A stretch of 64,000 nucleotides of DNA, taken from positions 30,293 to 94,292 of the forward strand of contig CAMKSE010000018.1 in NCBI GenBank assembly GCA_946415365.1, in the 5' to 3' direction. Numbering within the stretch: the first letter of the stretch is position 1; every line of letters begins with the position of its first letter. The notes below the pieces were generated by a model. The model made no database searches. It had not been told where the DNA came from and saw nothing but the letters and a program-made list of their open reading frames with translations. Both the position numbers and the translations under genes were made by a program. Origin of the DNA: an uncultured Prevotellaceae bacterium. Its GTDB lineage: Bacteria; Bacteroidota; Bacteroidia; Bacteroidales; Bacteroidaceae. Below, in pieces: positions 17,658 to 27,254 of this stretch.

Positions 17658-19507
17658 TGGGAAAGTTTCTGAGCACGCTTTCATGCCTGATGCTATTCTG
17701 TCTGACGGGGATCTCTGCCGACGATAAGCTGACAGGGACGGTCATTGGCACGAAGGACTGTGTGGACTACTCCACCAATAGGAAGACAACCACCGTCAAT
17801 ACCTGTGCGAATGCCTTCGACAGTGATCTGAACACCTTTTTCGCCTCTTGGGACAGGAACTACACCTGGGCTGGACTGGATCTGGGCAGCCCTCATGTCA
17901 TTACCAGGGTAGGGTGGTCGCCGCGTAACGATGGTCTGGGTGAAGAACGCGTGGTGTTGGGTGTCTTCGAAGGATCTAACAGTCCTGACTTCATGGATGC
18001 CCTGCCTTTGTATCTCATCGATGAGAGGGGAAAGATCGGTCAGATGTCGTATGCTGATGTCAGTTGTTCCAGAGGGTTCCGTTATGTACGTTATATTGGG
18101 CCTGACGATGCCCGTTGCAATATCGCAGAGCTGGAGTTTTATGGCCATGAAGGTCAGGGTGATGATACGCACCTCTATCAGGTAACCAATCTGCCAACGG
18201 TCAGCATCCACACCAAGGACGGCGTCATCCCTTACGATAAGGAGCACGAGATCGCCTCACATTTTACGATTATCTCTGACAATGGCACGCGGATTCTCTC
18301 AGAACCAGGTTCTACCCGTGAACGAGGCAATGCGTCCCGCAGCTTCCCCAAGAAACCTTACCGCATCAAGTTCGACAAGAAACAGCTGGTGCTCGATGCC
18401 CCAGGCAAGGCGAAGAAGTGGACGCTTATCAACAACTATGGTGACAAAACCCTGATGCGCAATCTGCTGGCCTTTGAGCTGAGCAGGCGGCTGGGCATGC
18501 CCTATACGCCTTATGGAGCTGCCGTCGATGTGCTGCTCAATGGCGAATACAAGGGCTGCTACCAGTTGTGCGACCAGGTACAGGTGCATCCGCATCGTGT
18601 GAACATCACGGAGATGACGCCCTTCGATATTTATGGAAGCGCTCTGTCGGGTGGCTATTTCATCGAAATCGATGCCTATGCCAATCAGGAGAAGTCTTGG
18701 TTCAACTCGGCGAAGAACAATCCTGTCACCATCAAGTCTCCCGATGAGGACTCCATCACCACGCAGCAGAAGAGCTATATCAGGAACTACTTCAACACGA
18801 TGGAAAGCCAGTGGGAGACCTATCTCGACAAGAACACCTTCCTGCGCCATTTCCTCGTGGGAGAGTTGTCGGGCAACACCGATACCTACTGGAGTGTCTT
18901 CATGTATAAGGAGCGTGACGATGACCTGATGTACACGGGGCCAGTCTGGGATTTCGACCTGGCCTTCGACAATGACCAGCGCACCTATCCCGTCTGTAGC
19001 AAGAACGACTATATCTATCGTAGTGGTGGCAGCTGTGCCGGTAATATGAGGTCGTTTGTAGACAAGATCGTCATCCTGAATGCAGCGGCAAAGGCACAGA
19101 TGCTTGACATCTGGGATGAGGCTCGTCAGTCAGGGCTGACAGAGGAGAATCTCGTGGCGTGGATTGATGAGATGGAGGCTGAATTACAGCAGTCGCAGCG
19201 TCTGAACTTCATGCGATGGGACGTCATGAATAGGTTAGTTCATCAGAATGTGAAACTCTGGGGCAGCTATACTGCCGAGGTGCAGAATGTCCGTCGGTTC
19301 ATGAAAGAGCGTCTGGCCTGGATGGACAAGAAACTGCAGTACACCTACGTTCCCAATGCCATTGTCGAACTGGATGTGGATCTATCCTTGCCTTATCAGG
19401 TGTTCAGCCTCTCTGGCCTGTATTGTGGGCATCGTCTCGACGGTCTGCGTCCTGGCGTCTATGTGGTGCGTCAGGGGCAGTCTGCACGTAAGATGGTGGT
19501 CAGATAA
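17657..19507 (+). CDS. CotH kinase family protein with N-terminal discoidin-like domain, secreted
   Basis: 616 aa. I chose the ATG at 17657 (TGATG overlap with the TPR stop); a GTG at 17654 is also possible. Signal peptide residues 1-21; residues about 25-165 resemble an F5/8 discoidin carbohydrate-binding domain (ANAFDSDLNTFFASW, TWAGLDLG, RGFRYVRYIGPDD, NIAELEFYG). CotH domain residues about 180-560: GNASRSFPKKPYRIKFDKKQ, GDKTLMRNLLAFELSRRLG and GPVWDFDLAFDN. The C-terminus, YVVRQGQSARKMVVR, looks like a type IX secretion sorting tail, so the protein may be surface-attached. Confidence 0.88.
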   Translation: MGKFLSTLSCLMLFCLTGISADDKLTGTVIGTKDCVDYSTNRKTTTVNTCANAFDSDLNTFFASWDRNYTWAGLDLGSPHVITRVGWSPRNDGLGEERVVLGVFEGSNSPDFMDALPLYLIDERGKIGQMSYADVSCSRGFRYVRYIGPDDARCNIAELEFYGHEGQGDDTHLYQVTNLPTVSIHTKDGVIPYDKEHEIASHFTIISDNGTRILSEPGSTRERGNASRSFPKKPYRIKFDKKQLVLDAPGKAKKWTLINNYGDKTLMRNLLAFELSRRLGMPYTPYGAAVDVLLNGEYKGCYQLCDQVQVHPHRVNITEMTPFDIYGSALSGGYFIEIDAYANQEKSWFNSAKNNPVTIKSPDEDSITTQQKSYIRNYFNTMESQWETYLDKNTFLRHFLVGELSGNTDTYWSVFMYKERDDDLMYTGPVWDFDLAFDNDQRTYPVCSKNDYIYRSGGSCAGNMRSFVDKIVILNAAAKAQMLDIWDEARQSGLTEENLVAWIDEMEAELQQSQRLNFMRWDVMNRLVHQNVKLWGSYTAEVQNVRRFMKERLAWMDKKLQYTYVPNAIVELDVDLSLPYQVFSLSGLYCGHRLDGLRPGVYVVRQGQSARKMVVR

Positions 19508-19540
19508 CAGTTTTTCGGCATAATTGCAAAAATATTAAGC

Positions 19541-19568
19541 ATTATGCATGATTAATTATGAATTATTT
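19541..19568 (+). repeat. degenerate heptamer array ATTATGN
   Basis: ATTATGC, ATGATTA, ATTATGA, ATTATTT in 7-bp register, immediately upstream of the thrS promoter box. Confidence 0.5.
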
Positions 19569-19570
19569 CG

Positions 19571-19578
19571 TACCTTTG
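19571..19578 (+). promoter_or_regulatory. -7 box of thrS
   Basis: TACCTTTG followed by CACGC; 36 bases ahead of the thrS ATG. It replaces the longer reading frame start at 19548, which would lie upstream of the box. Confidence 0.7.
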
Positions 19579-19613
19579 CACGCAATTTCAAAACTCAAAC
19601 ATATATTGTAGAT

Positions 19614-21557
19614 ATGATCAACATTACTTTCCCAGACGGATCTGTTCGCTCGTATGAGCAGGGCGTGACTGGTTTTCAGATTGCAGAGAGCATCTCTCCG
19701 GCTCTCGCACGCAGCGTTGTAAGCTGTGGAGTTAACGGTGAGACCGTAGAGCTGAACCGTCCCATCAACGAGGATGCCAAGATAGAGCTCTACAAGTTCG
19801 ACGACGAGCAGGGTAAGCATACCTTCTGGCACACCTCCGCCCACCTGTTGGCAGAGGCTCTGCAGGAGTTGTATCCTGGCATACAGTTCGGTTTCGGACC
19901 TGCTGTCGAGAATGGTTTCTTCTACGATGTTCTGCTGAAAGACGGCGAGAGCATCAAGGAGAGCGACTTCCCCAAGATTGAGGCAAAGATGAAGGAACTG
20001 GCCTCGAAGAAAGAGCCGGTGGTGCGTCGCGAGGTTCCAAAGGCCGAGGCCCTGAAGCAGTTCGCTGCCGACGGCCAGACCTACAAGTGCGAGCACATCG
20101 ACCAGGATCTCGAAGACGGTTCCATCACCACATACACGCAAGGAAACTTTACCGACCTCTGTCGTGGTCCGCACCTCGTGGATACCGGTGAGATCAAGGC
20201 CATCAAGCTGACTTCCGTTGCTGGTGCCTTCTGGCGTGGTGATGCCACCCGTGAACAGATGCAGCGCCTCTATGGTATCTCCTTCCCCAAGAAGAAGATG
20301 CTCGACGAGTATCTGGTGATGCTGGAGGAGGCCAAAAAGCGTGACCACCGTAAGATTGGTAAGGAGATGGAACTCTTCATGTTCTCCGAGAAAGTAGGTA
20401 AGGGACTTCCCATTTGGCTGCCGAAGGGTACCGACCTGCGTCTGCGCCTGCAGGATCACCTGCGCAAAGTTCAGAAACGTTATGGCTATCAGGAGGTTAT
20501 CACCCCGCACATTGGTGGTAAGAGCCTCTATGTTACCTCTGGTCACTATGCTCACTACGGCCAGGACTCCTTCCGTCCCATCACCACACCCGAGGAGGGC
20601 GAGGAGTATATGCTGAAGCCCATGAACTGTCCTCACCACTGTGAGATCTTCGCCAACAAGCCCCGTTCATATAAAGACCTGCCTCTGCGTATCGCCGAGT
20701 TTGGTACGGTCTATCGCTATGAGCAGAGTGGTGAGCTTCACGGTCTGACTCGTGTGCGTTCCTTCACTCAGGACGATGCTCACCTTTTCTGTCGTCCCGA
20801 CCAGGTGAAGCAGGAGTTCCTCAATGTGATGGATATCATCGGTGTGGTGCTCACAGCCTTTGGTTTCAATTACGAGGCACAGATCTCCCTGCGCGATCCC
20901 AATAACCATGATAAGTACGTAGGTACCGATGAAGACTGGGCTCTGGCAGAGAAGGCCATCGTAGAGGCCTGTCAGGAGAAGGGCCTAAACGCCAAGGTTG
21001 AAACAGGCGAGGCTGCTTTCTATGGTCCTAAACTCGACTTCATGATTAAGGATGCTATCGGTCGTCGCTGGCAGTTGGGTACCATCCAGGTGGACTACAA
21101 CCTGCCTAAGCGCTTCCAGCTGGAATACACCGATGAGGACAACACCAAGAAGACGCCCGTCATGATCCACCGTGCACCCTTCGGTTCACTGGAGCGTTTC
21201 TGTGCTGTACTCATCGAGCACACCAGCGGTCACTTCCCCCTTTGGCTCACTCCCGAGCAGGTGGCCATCCTGCCGCTGTCGGAGAAGTACAACGACTATG
21301 CCCAGGAGGTGTGTCATCAGTTCAGCGAGGGTGGGGTACGTGCCACCATCGACCTGCGCAATGAGAAGCTGGGTCGTAAGATCCGTGACAATGAGTTGAA
21401 ACGAATCCCTTATATGGTCATTGTCGGTGAGAAGGAAGCTGCTGACGGTACTGTTGCCGTACGTCCTCAAGGCGGTGGTGAACAGAGTGTTAAGACCATT
21501 CAGGAGTTCATCAACGATGTGAATGCCCAAGTCGCCGAAATGACCAAGGATTTCTAA
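19614..21557 (+). CDS. thrS: threonyl-tRNA synthetase
   Basis: 647 aa, starting at MINITFPDG downstream of its promoter. Order of domains: TGS (1-60), N2 editing domain ([13 protein letters not shown], about 70-240), class II core with the zinc/motif region [34 protein letters not shown] and [11 protein letters not shown], then the anticodon-binding domain ([18 protein letters not shown]). Charges tRNA-Thr and edits mischarged serine. First gene of the thrS-infC-rpmI-rplT translation cluster, although infC has its own promoter box after a repeat-filled gap. Confidence 0.98.
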   Translation: MINITFPDGSVRSYEQGVTGFQIAESISPALARSVVSCGVNGETVELNRPINEDAKIELYKFDDEQGKHTFWHTSAHLLAEALQELYPGIQFGFGPAVENGFFYDVLLKDGESIKESDFPKIEAKMKELASKKEPVVRREVPKAEALKQFAADGQTYKCEHIDQDLEDGSITTYTQGNFTDLCRGPHLVDTGEIKAIKLTSVAGAFWRGDATREQMQRLYGISFPKKKMLDEYLVMLEEAKKRDHRKIGKEMELFMFSEKVGKGLPIWLPKGTDLRLRLQDHLRKVQKRYGYQEVITPHIGGKSLYVTSGHYAHYGQDSFRPITTPEEGEEYMLKPMNCPHHCEIFANKPRSYKDLPLRIAEFGTVYRYEQSGELHGLTRVRSFTQDDAHLFCRPDQVKQEFLNVMDIIGVVLTAFGFNYEAQISLRDPNNHDKYVGTDEDWALAEKAIVEACQEKGLNAKVETGEAAFYGPKLDFMIKDAIGRRWQLGTIQVDYNLPKRFQLEYTDEDNTKKTPVMIHRAPFGSLERFCAVLIEHTSGHFPLWLTPEQVAILPLSEKYNDYAQEVCHQFSEGGVRATIDLRNEKLGRKIRDNELKRIPYMVIVGEKEAADGTVAVRPQGGGEQSVKTIQEFINDVNAQVAEMTKDF

Positions 21558-21559
21558 TG

Positions 21560-21664
21560 GCTTATAGTTGATTGTTTATGGTTTATAGTTGATATGCTGG
21601 CCGGATTGTTAAACTTTCCTAAAAGAGTGATCATCTATAAACTATAAACTCTAAACTATAAACA
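21560..21664. repeat. inverted pair of heptamer arrays (GTTTATA family)
   Basis: Left block 21560-21594 reads as five heptamers GCTTATA, GTTGATT, GTTTATG, GTTTATA, GTTGATA. Right block 21636-21663 is four heptamers in reverse: TATAAAC, TATAAAC, TCTAAAC, TATAAAC. A 41-base core separates them. The pair fills the thrS-infC gap and could form a long hairpin in the thrS mRNA. Confidence 0.85.
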
Positions 21665-21672
21665 AAATTTAG

Positions 21673-21680
21673 TAATTTTG
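21673..21680 (+). promoter_or_regulatory. -7 box of infC
   Basis: TAATTTTG followed by CACCCG, 25 bases ahead of the infC ATG. It directly abuts the right heptamer block. Confidence 0.65.
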
Positions 21681-21705
21681 CACCCGATTTCTTAAAAAGT
21701 AGTGG

Positions 21706-22413
21706 ATGAAGAATGACAAATTGAAGAATCAGTACCGTATCAACGATCAGATACGCGTACGTGAAGTTCGCATTGTTGGGGAGGAAGGAAGTACAGTCGT
21801 TCCCACCCGTGATGCATTGGACATGGCCCGTGAGCAGGGTGTAGATCTCGTGGAGATTTCCCCGAACGCCAATCCTCCAGTTTGCCGTCTTATCGATTAC
21901 TCCAAGTTCCTCTACCAGCAGAAGAAGCGCCAGAAGGAAATGAAGGCCAAGCAGGTGAAGGTAGAGGTCAAGGAGATCCGCTTCGGCCCCCAGACCGATG
22001 AGCACGACTATCAGTTCAAGCTCAAGCACGCCAAGGAGTTCCTTGAGGAAGGCAACAAGGTTCGTGCCTATGTGTTCTTCCGTGGACGTTCCATCCTGTT
22101 CAAAGAGCAGGGCGAGGTTCTGCTCCTGCGTTTTGCCAACGATCTGGAGGAAGTGGGAAAGGTGGAATCCATGCCTTCGCTCGAAGGAAAGAAGATGTTC
22201 ATTTACCTCGCACCTAAGAAGGCCGGCGTGAAGAAAATCAGCCAGCAGGCCCGCGACCGTGAGGCTGCGGAGGCCGAGGCCAAGGAACAGGCCCGTCAGC
22301 AGAAAGAGTCGAAGGAGACCTCTGCTCCTGCCAACGGCGGACTCTTCGCCAATGCTAAGATCTCCGCTGATGCCCTGAAGAAGCTGACTGAGGACTCAGG
22401 TGATAAAGAATAA
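21706..22413 (+). CDS. infC: translation initiation factor IF-3
   Basis: 235 aa. N-domain: [20 protein letters not shown] and [21 protein letters not shown]; linker of basic residues; C-domain: [21 protein letters not shown]. It binds the 30S subunit and enforces correct initiator tRNA and start codon choice. Longer than the usual 175-180 aa because of a C-terminal extension (about residues 175-235) rich in Ala, Glu, Gln and Lys ([15 protein letters not shown]), a known trait of Bacteroidetes IF-3. Start is ATG, not the AUU of E. coli. Confidence 0.97.
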   Translation: MKNDKLKNQYRINDQIRVREVRIVGEEGSTVVPTRDALDMAREQGVDLVEISPNANPPVCRLIDYSKFLYQQKKRQKEMKAKQVKVEVKEIRFGPQTDEHDYQFKLKHAKEFLEEGNKVRAYVFFRGRSILFKEQGEVLLLRFANDLEEVGKVESMPSLEGKKMFIYLAPKKAGVKKISQQARDREAAEAEAKEQARQQKESKETSAPANGGLFANAKISADALKKLTEDSGDKE

Positions 22414-22486
22414 GAATGAAAGAAGGTGGCGCGCCCGGTATATGCGTAGCTGCCGATTATTAATAACAATTTAAAATTTTAAAACA

Positions 22487-22684
22487 ATGCCAAAAGTAAA
22501 GACAAACTCCGGTGCCAAGAAGAGATTCACGTTCACCGGAACAGGTAAGGTTAAGAGACGTCACGCTTACCACAGCCACATTCTGACGAAGAAGACCAAG
22601 AAGCAGAAGCGCAACTTGGTGGGTACTACCATCGTTGATCCGTCAAACATGAAGCAGGTACGCGACCTGTTGAATCTCCGTTAA
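22487..22684 (+). CDS. rpmI: 50S ribosomal protein L35
   Basis: 65 aa, very basic: [20 protein letters not shown] then [20 protein letters not shown] and the C-terminal RDLLNLR. Large-subunit protein. It lies 73 bases after infC and 33 before rplT, the conserved infC-rpmI-rplT order. Confidence 0.98.
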   Translation: MPKVKTNSGAKKRFTFTGTGKVKRRHAYHSHILTKKTKKQKRNLVGTTIVDPSNMKQVRDLLNLR

Positions 22685-22717
22685 ACCTATTGTCAAACAT
22701 TTTAAAGTAGAAAAATT

Positions 22718-23062
22718 ATGCCAAGATCAGTAAATCACGTTGCATCAAGAGCAAAGCGTAAGAGAATTTTGAAGCTTACCCGCGGCTACTTTGGAGCCCG
22801 CAAGAATGTTTGGACAGTAGCCAAGAACACATGGGAGAAGGGTCTCACCTATGCCTATCGTGACCGTCGTAACAAGAAGCGCAACTTCCGCGCTCTGTGG
22901 ATCCAGCGTATCAACGCTGCTGCACGTCAGGAGGGTATGAGCTACTCAGTGTTCATGGGTAACCTCACCAAGGCTGGTATCGAGATCAACCGCAAGGTGC
23001 TCGCAGACCTCGCCATGAACAATCCCGAAGCCTTTAAGGCCATCGTGGAAAAGGTAAAGTAA
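22718..23062 (+). CDS. rplT: 50S ribosomal protein L20
   Basis: 114 aa: [35 protein letters not shown] and [20 protein letters not shown]. Binds 23S rRNA early in assembly and, in other bacteria, represses its own operon. Whether it does so here is not shown: I see no L20-leader-like pseudoknot ahead of rpmI. A strong terminator follows. Confidence 0.98.
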   Translation: MPRSVNHVASRAKRKRILKLTRGYFGARKNVWTVAKNTWEKGLTYAYRDRRNKKRNFRALWIQRINAAARQEGMSYSVFMGNLTKAGIEINRKVLADLAMNNPEAFKAIVEKVK

Positions 23063-23088
23063 GGCTGTCATAGTCATTACACCGATAA

Positions 23089-23115
23089 AGCCTCTCGTAA
23101 GCGGGAGGCTTTTTC
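23089..23115 (+). terminator. intrinsic terminator of the infC-rpmI-rplT unit
   Basis: AGCCTCTCG-taag-CGGGAGGCT, a 9-bp stem with one G-T pair, followed by TTTTTC. Confidence 0.92.
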
Positions 23116-23154
23116 TATGGCACAATTGAAAAGAAGAATAATAGTAATAGAGAA

Positions 23155-23553
23155 ATGGACATTAAGGAATTACTGAATCGTACTGACCGGTTTGCTGCGA
23201 AAGCTGGATGCAGTATTACTGAGGTTGACGAGCAGCATGCCGTAGCGATGATGACGGTGAAGGAGGAACATCTGAATGGGGGTGACGTCTGCCAAGGAGG
23301 TGCACTTTTCACGCTGGCTGACCTGGCCATTGCGGCTCTGATGAACAACGGGGGTAAACTGACGTTCGGCATCTCGAACAGTCTGATGTTCGTAGCGAGT
23401 GCCAGGCTTGGCGACAGGCTCAGGGCAGAGGCGGTGATGGTGGCTGACCATCATAAGATACCGGCTGTAGAAGTCAATGTGACAAATCAGGAGGGTCGCC
23501 TGATCTGCCACGTTACTGGAATGGGTTACCGCAAGGCGCAAACTATCTTATAA
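23155..23553 (+). CDS. PaaI-type hotdog thioesterase
   Basis: 132 aa single hotdog domain. Motifs are DVCQGGALFTLADLAIAALMN (the region with the active-site residue), ISNSLMFVASARLGDRLRAE and GRLICHVTGMGYRK. Family members hydrolyse acyl- or phenylacetyl-CoA esters. A phenylacetate-CoA ligase gene (paaK) exists 28 kb away, but no direct link can be claimed. Its 3' end overlaps the convergent GH5 gene by 11 bases. Confidence 0.9.
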   Translation: MDIKELLNRTDRFAAKAGCSITEVDEQHAVAMMTVKEEHLNGGDVCQGGALFTLADLAIAALMNNGGKLTFGISNSLMFVASARLGDRLRAEAVMVADHHKIPAVEVNVTNQEGRLICHVTGMGYRKAQTIL

Positions 23554-25234
23554 CATATTTCTTGCCGTTCTGGATGTAGATGCCTTTTTGGGGTGAGCTG
23601 ATGCGCTGGCCAGAGAGGTTAAAGATGGCGTTGGATTCTGTTGGAGCCTTTGGGCTGAGGATGGCGGTTGCCCGAGGCTGAGTAGTTAAATTGCATCCCC
23701 AGAATACGGAAATATCAGTCTTGACTTCAGTCCCGTCTCCCTTAATCAGATAGGCGTCGCGCAGAACAGCAGTCTGTGCGCCTATCTTTGTCTGAAGGGT
23801 GATACGTTCTGTATTGGAACCTGTAACAGAGGAGTTGAATGTGATTGTCGTCGATGCGCCGGTAAGCTCTTGTGTACTGTCTTTACCACCTTTGCCACCA
23901 TAGATTTTTATATTTACCTTTCCGACGTAGCTGTCATCTTCCATCTCCACTCTCATCCCTTTATATTCACTCAGACTGATGGCACTGCCACTATATAGAT
24001 TCAACTCCTGCCAGTCGGAGGTATATTCCACCACGTAATCTACTTCTGTTGTAGCCGGTGTAGGATATATACCTTGAAAGGAATCCCCATAATATGCTTT
24101 TGTAATTCGCTCAGCCAAGTCTGCCTGATTAAAAGCTGGCATAGAACGGTAATGACCGTCGGAAAGCCCCATCCAGAGGAATGTGGCGATGCCCATCTCC
24201 TTTGTCTTCTGGATAAAATAGTCAACGAATTGGAACACGTTGTCGCGGCGCACGTCGTAGTCGGTCTTGCCAGCGCCAGCGTCCACATTGCTTGTGCCCC
24301 ATTCGCCGATGATCACGGGACCTCCTTTGGCAATAAGGTGTGTATTCAGGGCTTCGAACATATCGTCAAGCTCACTCTTCGTGCTGTTTATGTTTTCCAC
24401 GTTGGGGTAGGCATGCACTTGGAAGGCAATATGGGCCTTGGTGTTGTTCACTGGGTCGGTAGGCATGAGCATCTCTTTCAGGGGATCTTTCAGGTGGGCG
24501 TTCCATGTGCCGCTGCCGCAACAAGCAGCATAGGTGTTCACTATGAGGTTGCGCGATACGTTGTTGCCACCTGTGGCGCGAACAACATCTACGAAGCTTT
24601 GGGCGTACTTGTTGATAGCATTATAGGCATTCCTTGCCTTCGTTTCATCGTATTTGTTTTTCGTGGCAAAGGTAGCGAAGCACCACGACTTGTCGATATC
24701 AAGCATCTCATTGTAGCTCTCAAAGAGCAACTTCTGGTCATAGTCCTTGAACTCCTCGGCTATATGCTTCCACAGGTTCTCATAGCGAGCCATTGTCTGG
24801 TCGTAGACACTTTCGTTGGCAATAAGCCAGCGTTGATCACCCTCACCCGTATCGTGATGGACGTTTAGGATACAGTATAATCCCTGGTCGATCACGTAGT
24901 CGACCACTTCGTGGACTCGCTTCATCCACTCGGGTTTTACGTTACCGTCAGCGTCAGTCCAGGGGAACCAGGTTACTGGCACTCGGATGGCTCCAAAACC
25001 TGCCTCCTTCATCATCTTCATGAGTTCGGGCTTTGTGACGGGTTGTCCCCAGCAGGTTTCCTGATCAGCCGGTGTGTTGAATGTTTTGTCAGCCCATGCA
25101 TCGAGCGTGTTGCCGAGGTTCCAGCCCACGCCCATGTTCTTGACCGCATCAGCGGCCGACTCAAATTCCTGTGCCTGAGCCTGGATGCAGAACATCAATA
25201 GCAGACTGAAAATGGCAGTAATTTTTTTTCCCAT
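23543..25234 (-). CDS. secreted GH5 endoglucanase-type glycoside hydrolase
   Basis: 563 aa. Signal peptide 1-21 (LLLMFCIQAQA). GH5 barrel residues about 25-390: GVGWNLGNTLDAW, GFGAIRVPVTWF, YCILNVHHD, FESYNEMLD (acid/base Glu in the NE motif) and GPVIIGEWGTSN (nucleophile Glu). Residues about 395-510 form a beta-rich module (YVVEYTSDWQELNLYSG) that may bind carbohydrate, by position only. The tail GIYIQNGKKYVIR resembles a type IX secretion signal. Expected activity is on beta-1,4-glucan, such as cellulose or glucomannan; exact specificity is not shown. It has its own promoter, divergent from DUF1015. Confidence 0.93.
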   Translation of the reverse strand: MGKKITAIFSLLLMFCIQAQAQEFESAADAVKNMGVGWNLGNTLDAWADKTFNTPADQETCWGQPVTKPELMKMMKEAGFGAIRVPVTWFPWTDADGNVKPEWMKRVHEVVDYVIDQGLYCILNVHHDTGEGDQRWLIANESVYDQTMARYENLWKHIAEEFKDYDQKLLFESYNEMLDIDKSWCFATFATKNKYDETKARNAYNAINKYAQSFVDVVRATGGNNVSRNLIVNTYAACCGSGTWNAHLKDPLKEMLMPTDPVNNTKAHIAFQVHAYPNVENINSTKSELDDMFEALNTHLIAKGGPVIIGEWGTSNVDAGAGKTDYDVRRDNVFQFVDYFIQKTKEMGIATFLWMGLSDGHYRSMPAFNQADLAERITKAYYGDSFQGIYPTPATTEVDYVVEYTSDWQELNLYSGSAISLSEYKGMRVEMEDDSYVGKVNIKIYGGKGGKDSTQELTGASTTITFNSSVTGSNTERITLQTKIGAQTAVLRDAYLIKGDGTEVKTDISVFWGCNLTTQPRATAILSPKAPTESNAIFNLSGQRISSPQKGIYIQNGKKYVIR

Positions 25235-25269
25235 ACGTTTGTTTTAATTAATTAGTATCATCTCTGATG

Positions 25270-25277
25270 CAAAGATA
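25270..25277 (-). promoter_or_regulatory. -7 box of GH5 gene
   Basis: TATCTTTG on the minus strand followed by CATCAG, 35 bases ahead of the ATG. Confidence 0.6.
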
Positions 25278-25310
25278 CGACAAATTCTTGGAAGTTACAA
25301 AAAAATAGCG

Positions 25311-25318
25311 TAATTTTG
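25311..25318 (+). promoter_or_regulatory. -7 box of DUF1015 gene
   Basis: TAATTTTG followed by CACCGCG, 35 bases ahead of the ATG at 25354. Confidence 0.65.
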
Positions 25319-25353
25319 CACCGCGAAATATAAAAAATCATCAATATAATATT

Positions 25354-26601
25354 ATGGCAATAATAAAACCGTTTAAAGGAATCCGCCCACCGAAGGAACT
25401 GGTGGAGCTGGTGGAAAGCCGCCCCTACGATGTGCTCGACTCTGAGGAGGCGAGGGCAGAGGCTGGCGACAATGAGAAAAGTCTGTATCACATCATCAAG
25501 CCCGAAATTGACTTCCCTGTGGGAACATCGGAGTATGATCCGCGTGTTTATGAGAAAGCCGCAGAGAACTTTCAGAAGTTCCAGGACAAGGGCTGGTTGG
25601 TGCAGGACTCGCGCGAACATTATTATATATATGCTCAAACGATGAAGGGCAAGACGCAGTATGGTCTGGTAGTGTGTGCCCATACCGACGACTATATGGC
25701 CGGCCGCATCAAGAAGCATGAGCTGACGCGTCGTGACAAGGAGGAAGACCGTATGAAGCATGTGCGTGTGAACAATGCCAACATCGAGCCCGTGTTCTTC
25801 GCCTATCCCGATAATGCTGTGCTCAACGAGCTGATCATGCGTTATGCTGCCACAGAGCCTGAGTATGACTTCATTGCTCCCATAGACGGCTTCCGCCACC
25901 AGTTCTGGGTAATCGATGATGACAAGGACATGCAGACCATCACCGAGGAGTTTGCTAAGATGCCTTCGATGTATATTGCCGACGGTCATCACCGCTCTGC
26001 TGCTGCTGCCCTCGTGGGAGCAGAGAAACAGAAGCAGAACCCCAACCACAAGGGCACGGAGGAGTACAACTTCTTCATGGCCGTCTGCTTTCAGGCTTCG
26101 CAGCTGACGATCCTCGACTACAACCGTGTGGTGAAAGACTTGAACGGCATGTCGTCGGAGGAATTCCTTGCTGCGCTGCAGGTGAACTTCGAGGTGGAGG
26201 ACAAGGGTACGGAGATTTACAAGCCCCAGCAGTTGCATGAGTTCTCGCTGTATCTCGACGAGCATTGGTATTCACTCAAGGCCAAGGAGGGCACCTACGA
26301 CAATAATGATCCCATCGGTGTGCTCGACGTGGACATCTCCAGCCGTCTGATTCTCGATGAGATCCTGAACATCGGTGACTTGCGTTCTTCACAGCGTATA
26401 GACTTTGTTGGAGGACTCAGAGGACTAGGAGAACTCAAGCGTCGTGTGGATTCAGGTGAGATGCGTGCTGCCCTGGCACTCTATTCCGTGTCGATGCAGC
26501 AGATCATGGATATTGCCGACAGTGGCAAGATTATGCCTCCGAAGGCTACATGGTTTGAGCCGAAACTGCGCTCAGGCCTTGTAATCCACAAACTGAGTTA
26601 A
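25354..26601 (+). CDS. DUF1015 family protein
   Basis: 415 aa cytoplasmic protein of the widespread DUF1015 family. It opens IKPFKGIRPPKELVELVESRPYDVL, a segment found throughout the family, and contains YIADGHHRSAAAALVGAEK, a conserved His-His-Arg motif that suggests catalysis, and the HRQFWVIDD-like GFRHQFWVI. Biochemical function is not established; in some anaerobes the gene lies near serine-metabolism genes (serC, serA), which are not seen here. Its end overlaps the convergent M15 gene by four bases. Confidence 0.9.
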   Translation: MAIIKPFKGIRPPKELVELVESRPYDVLDSEEARAEAGDNEKSLYHIIKPEIDFPVGTSEYDPRVYEKAAENFQKFQDKGWLVQDSREHYYIYAQTMKGKTQYGLVVCAHTDDYMAGRIKKHELTRRDKEEDRMKHVRVNNANIEPVFFAYPDNAVLNELIMRYAATEPEYDFIAPIDGFRHQFWVIDDDKDMQTITEEFAKMPSMYIADGHHRSAAAALVGAEKQKQNPNHKGTEEYNFFMAVCFQASQLTILDYNRVVKDLNGMSSEEFLAALQVNFEVEDKGTEIYKPQQLHEFSLYLDEHWYSLKAKEGTYDNNDPIGVLDVDISSRLILDEILNIGDLRSSQRIDFVGGLRGLGELKRRVDSGEMRAALALYSVSMQQIMDIADSGKIMPPKATWFEPKLRSGLVIHKLS

Positions 26602-27254
26602 GGGTGAAATTCGAAGTGCTGGTAGTCCTTCTGGGTTTTCCAGGAGCCGCCCCAAACGAATCCATTCTGCAGGAATAGTTTGTGACAGAGGTCACCCTTG
26701 GAGATCTTATATTGGAAATTCTTCTTACGGTCGCACCACGGTGTGGCCGTTTTTGGTTGTATGAGGCGGGTGCCGTCCTTTTGTGTCTTGACGTAGGGAT
26801 TATATAAAGGGTTGATGTCTATGGCGAGACCACGGGCATGATAGGAGAGTTTTTGGGAGCCAGAAACCTTTCGGTAACAGAAACAGCTGGTGTTGTTGTC
26901 ACGCATCTGACGTTCATCATCAGCATCATATTCATCAGCTAAGCGTATTTTCTGGATAGGGTAGTGCTGACGGTATAACTCCATGAAGATGCGAATGAGT
27001 CTCTGGGCGATGATACGGTTGCACACCATCTCCCCATAGTGCGTCTTTCCGTCGTAGTCCCAATGCATCAGCCTCAGGTATCGCAGGTCGTCGCGGCTGA
27101 TGACATCATTCGGCTGCCAGGTGTTGCCCTGCATCTTCTGCCATACAGTGTCAGGAATCTCACTGATGGAGAATCCCGTAGAAAGATCCTGGCCCTGCGC
27201 CGAAGAGATGCCGCAGAGCCAGAATATAAGGATTGATAAGAGTGTTGTCCTCAT
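26598..27254 (-). CDS. M15-family D,D-/L,D-carboxypeptidase-like peptidase, exported
   Basis: 218 aa from the ATG at 27254, which overlaps the preceding stop (TGATG). Signal peptide residues about 1-22 (LLSILIFWLCGISSAQG). The body matches peptidase family M15 (VanY-type): metal ligands in SYHARGLAIDINPLYNPYV (HxxGxAxD) and WKTQKDYQHFEF (terminal HF), with FVWGGSW before. Such enzymes trim peptidoglycan stem peptides. Last gene of the operon with hppA and the PAP2 gene; the link to those two is only positional. Confidence 0.88.
   Translation of the reverse strand: MRTTLLSILIFWLCGISSAQGQDLSTGFSISEIPDTVWQKMQGNTWQPNDVISRDDLRYLRLMHWDYDGKTHYGEMVCNRIIAQRLIRIFMELYRQHYPIQKIRLADEYDADDERQMRDNNTSCFCYRKVSGSQKLSYHARGLAIDINPLYNPYVKTQKDGTRLIQPKTATPWCDRKKNFQYKISKGDLCHKLFLQNGFVWGGSWKTQKDYQHFEFHP

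Noticed and set aside
22414..22486. L20-type autoregulatory leader ahead of rpmI
   Set aside because: The 73-base gap is AT-rich with only a short GGCGCGCC palindrome; I could not find the expected pseudoknot elements.
26411..26440. Another short tandem array (GAGGACTxx) in the DUF1015 gene
   Set aside because: It encodes a Gly-Leu-rich motif that may be conserved at protein level, so the repetition can be explained by coding.
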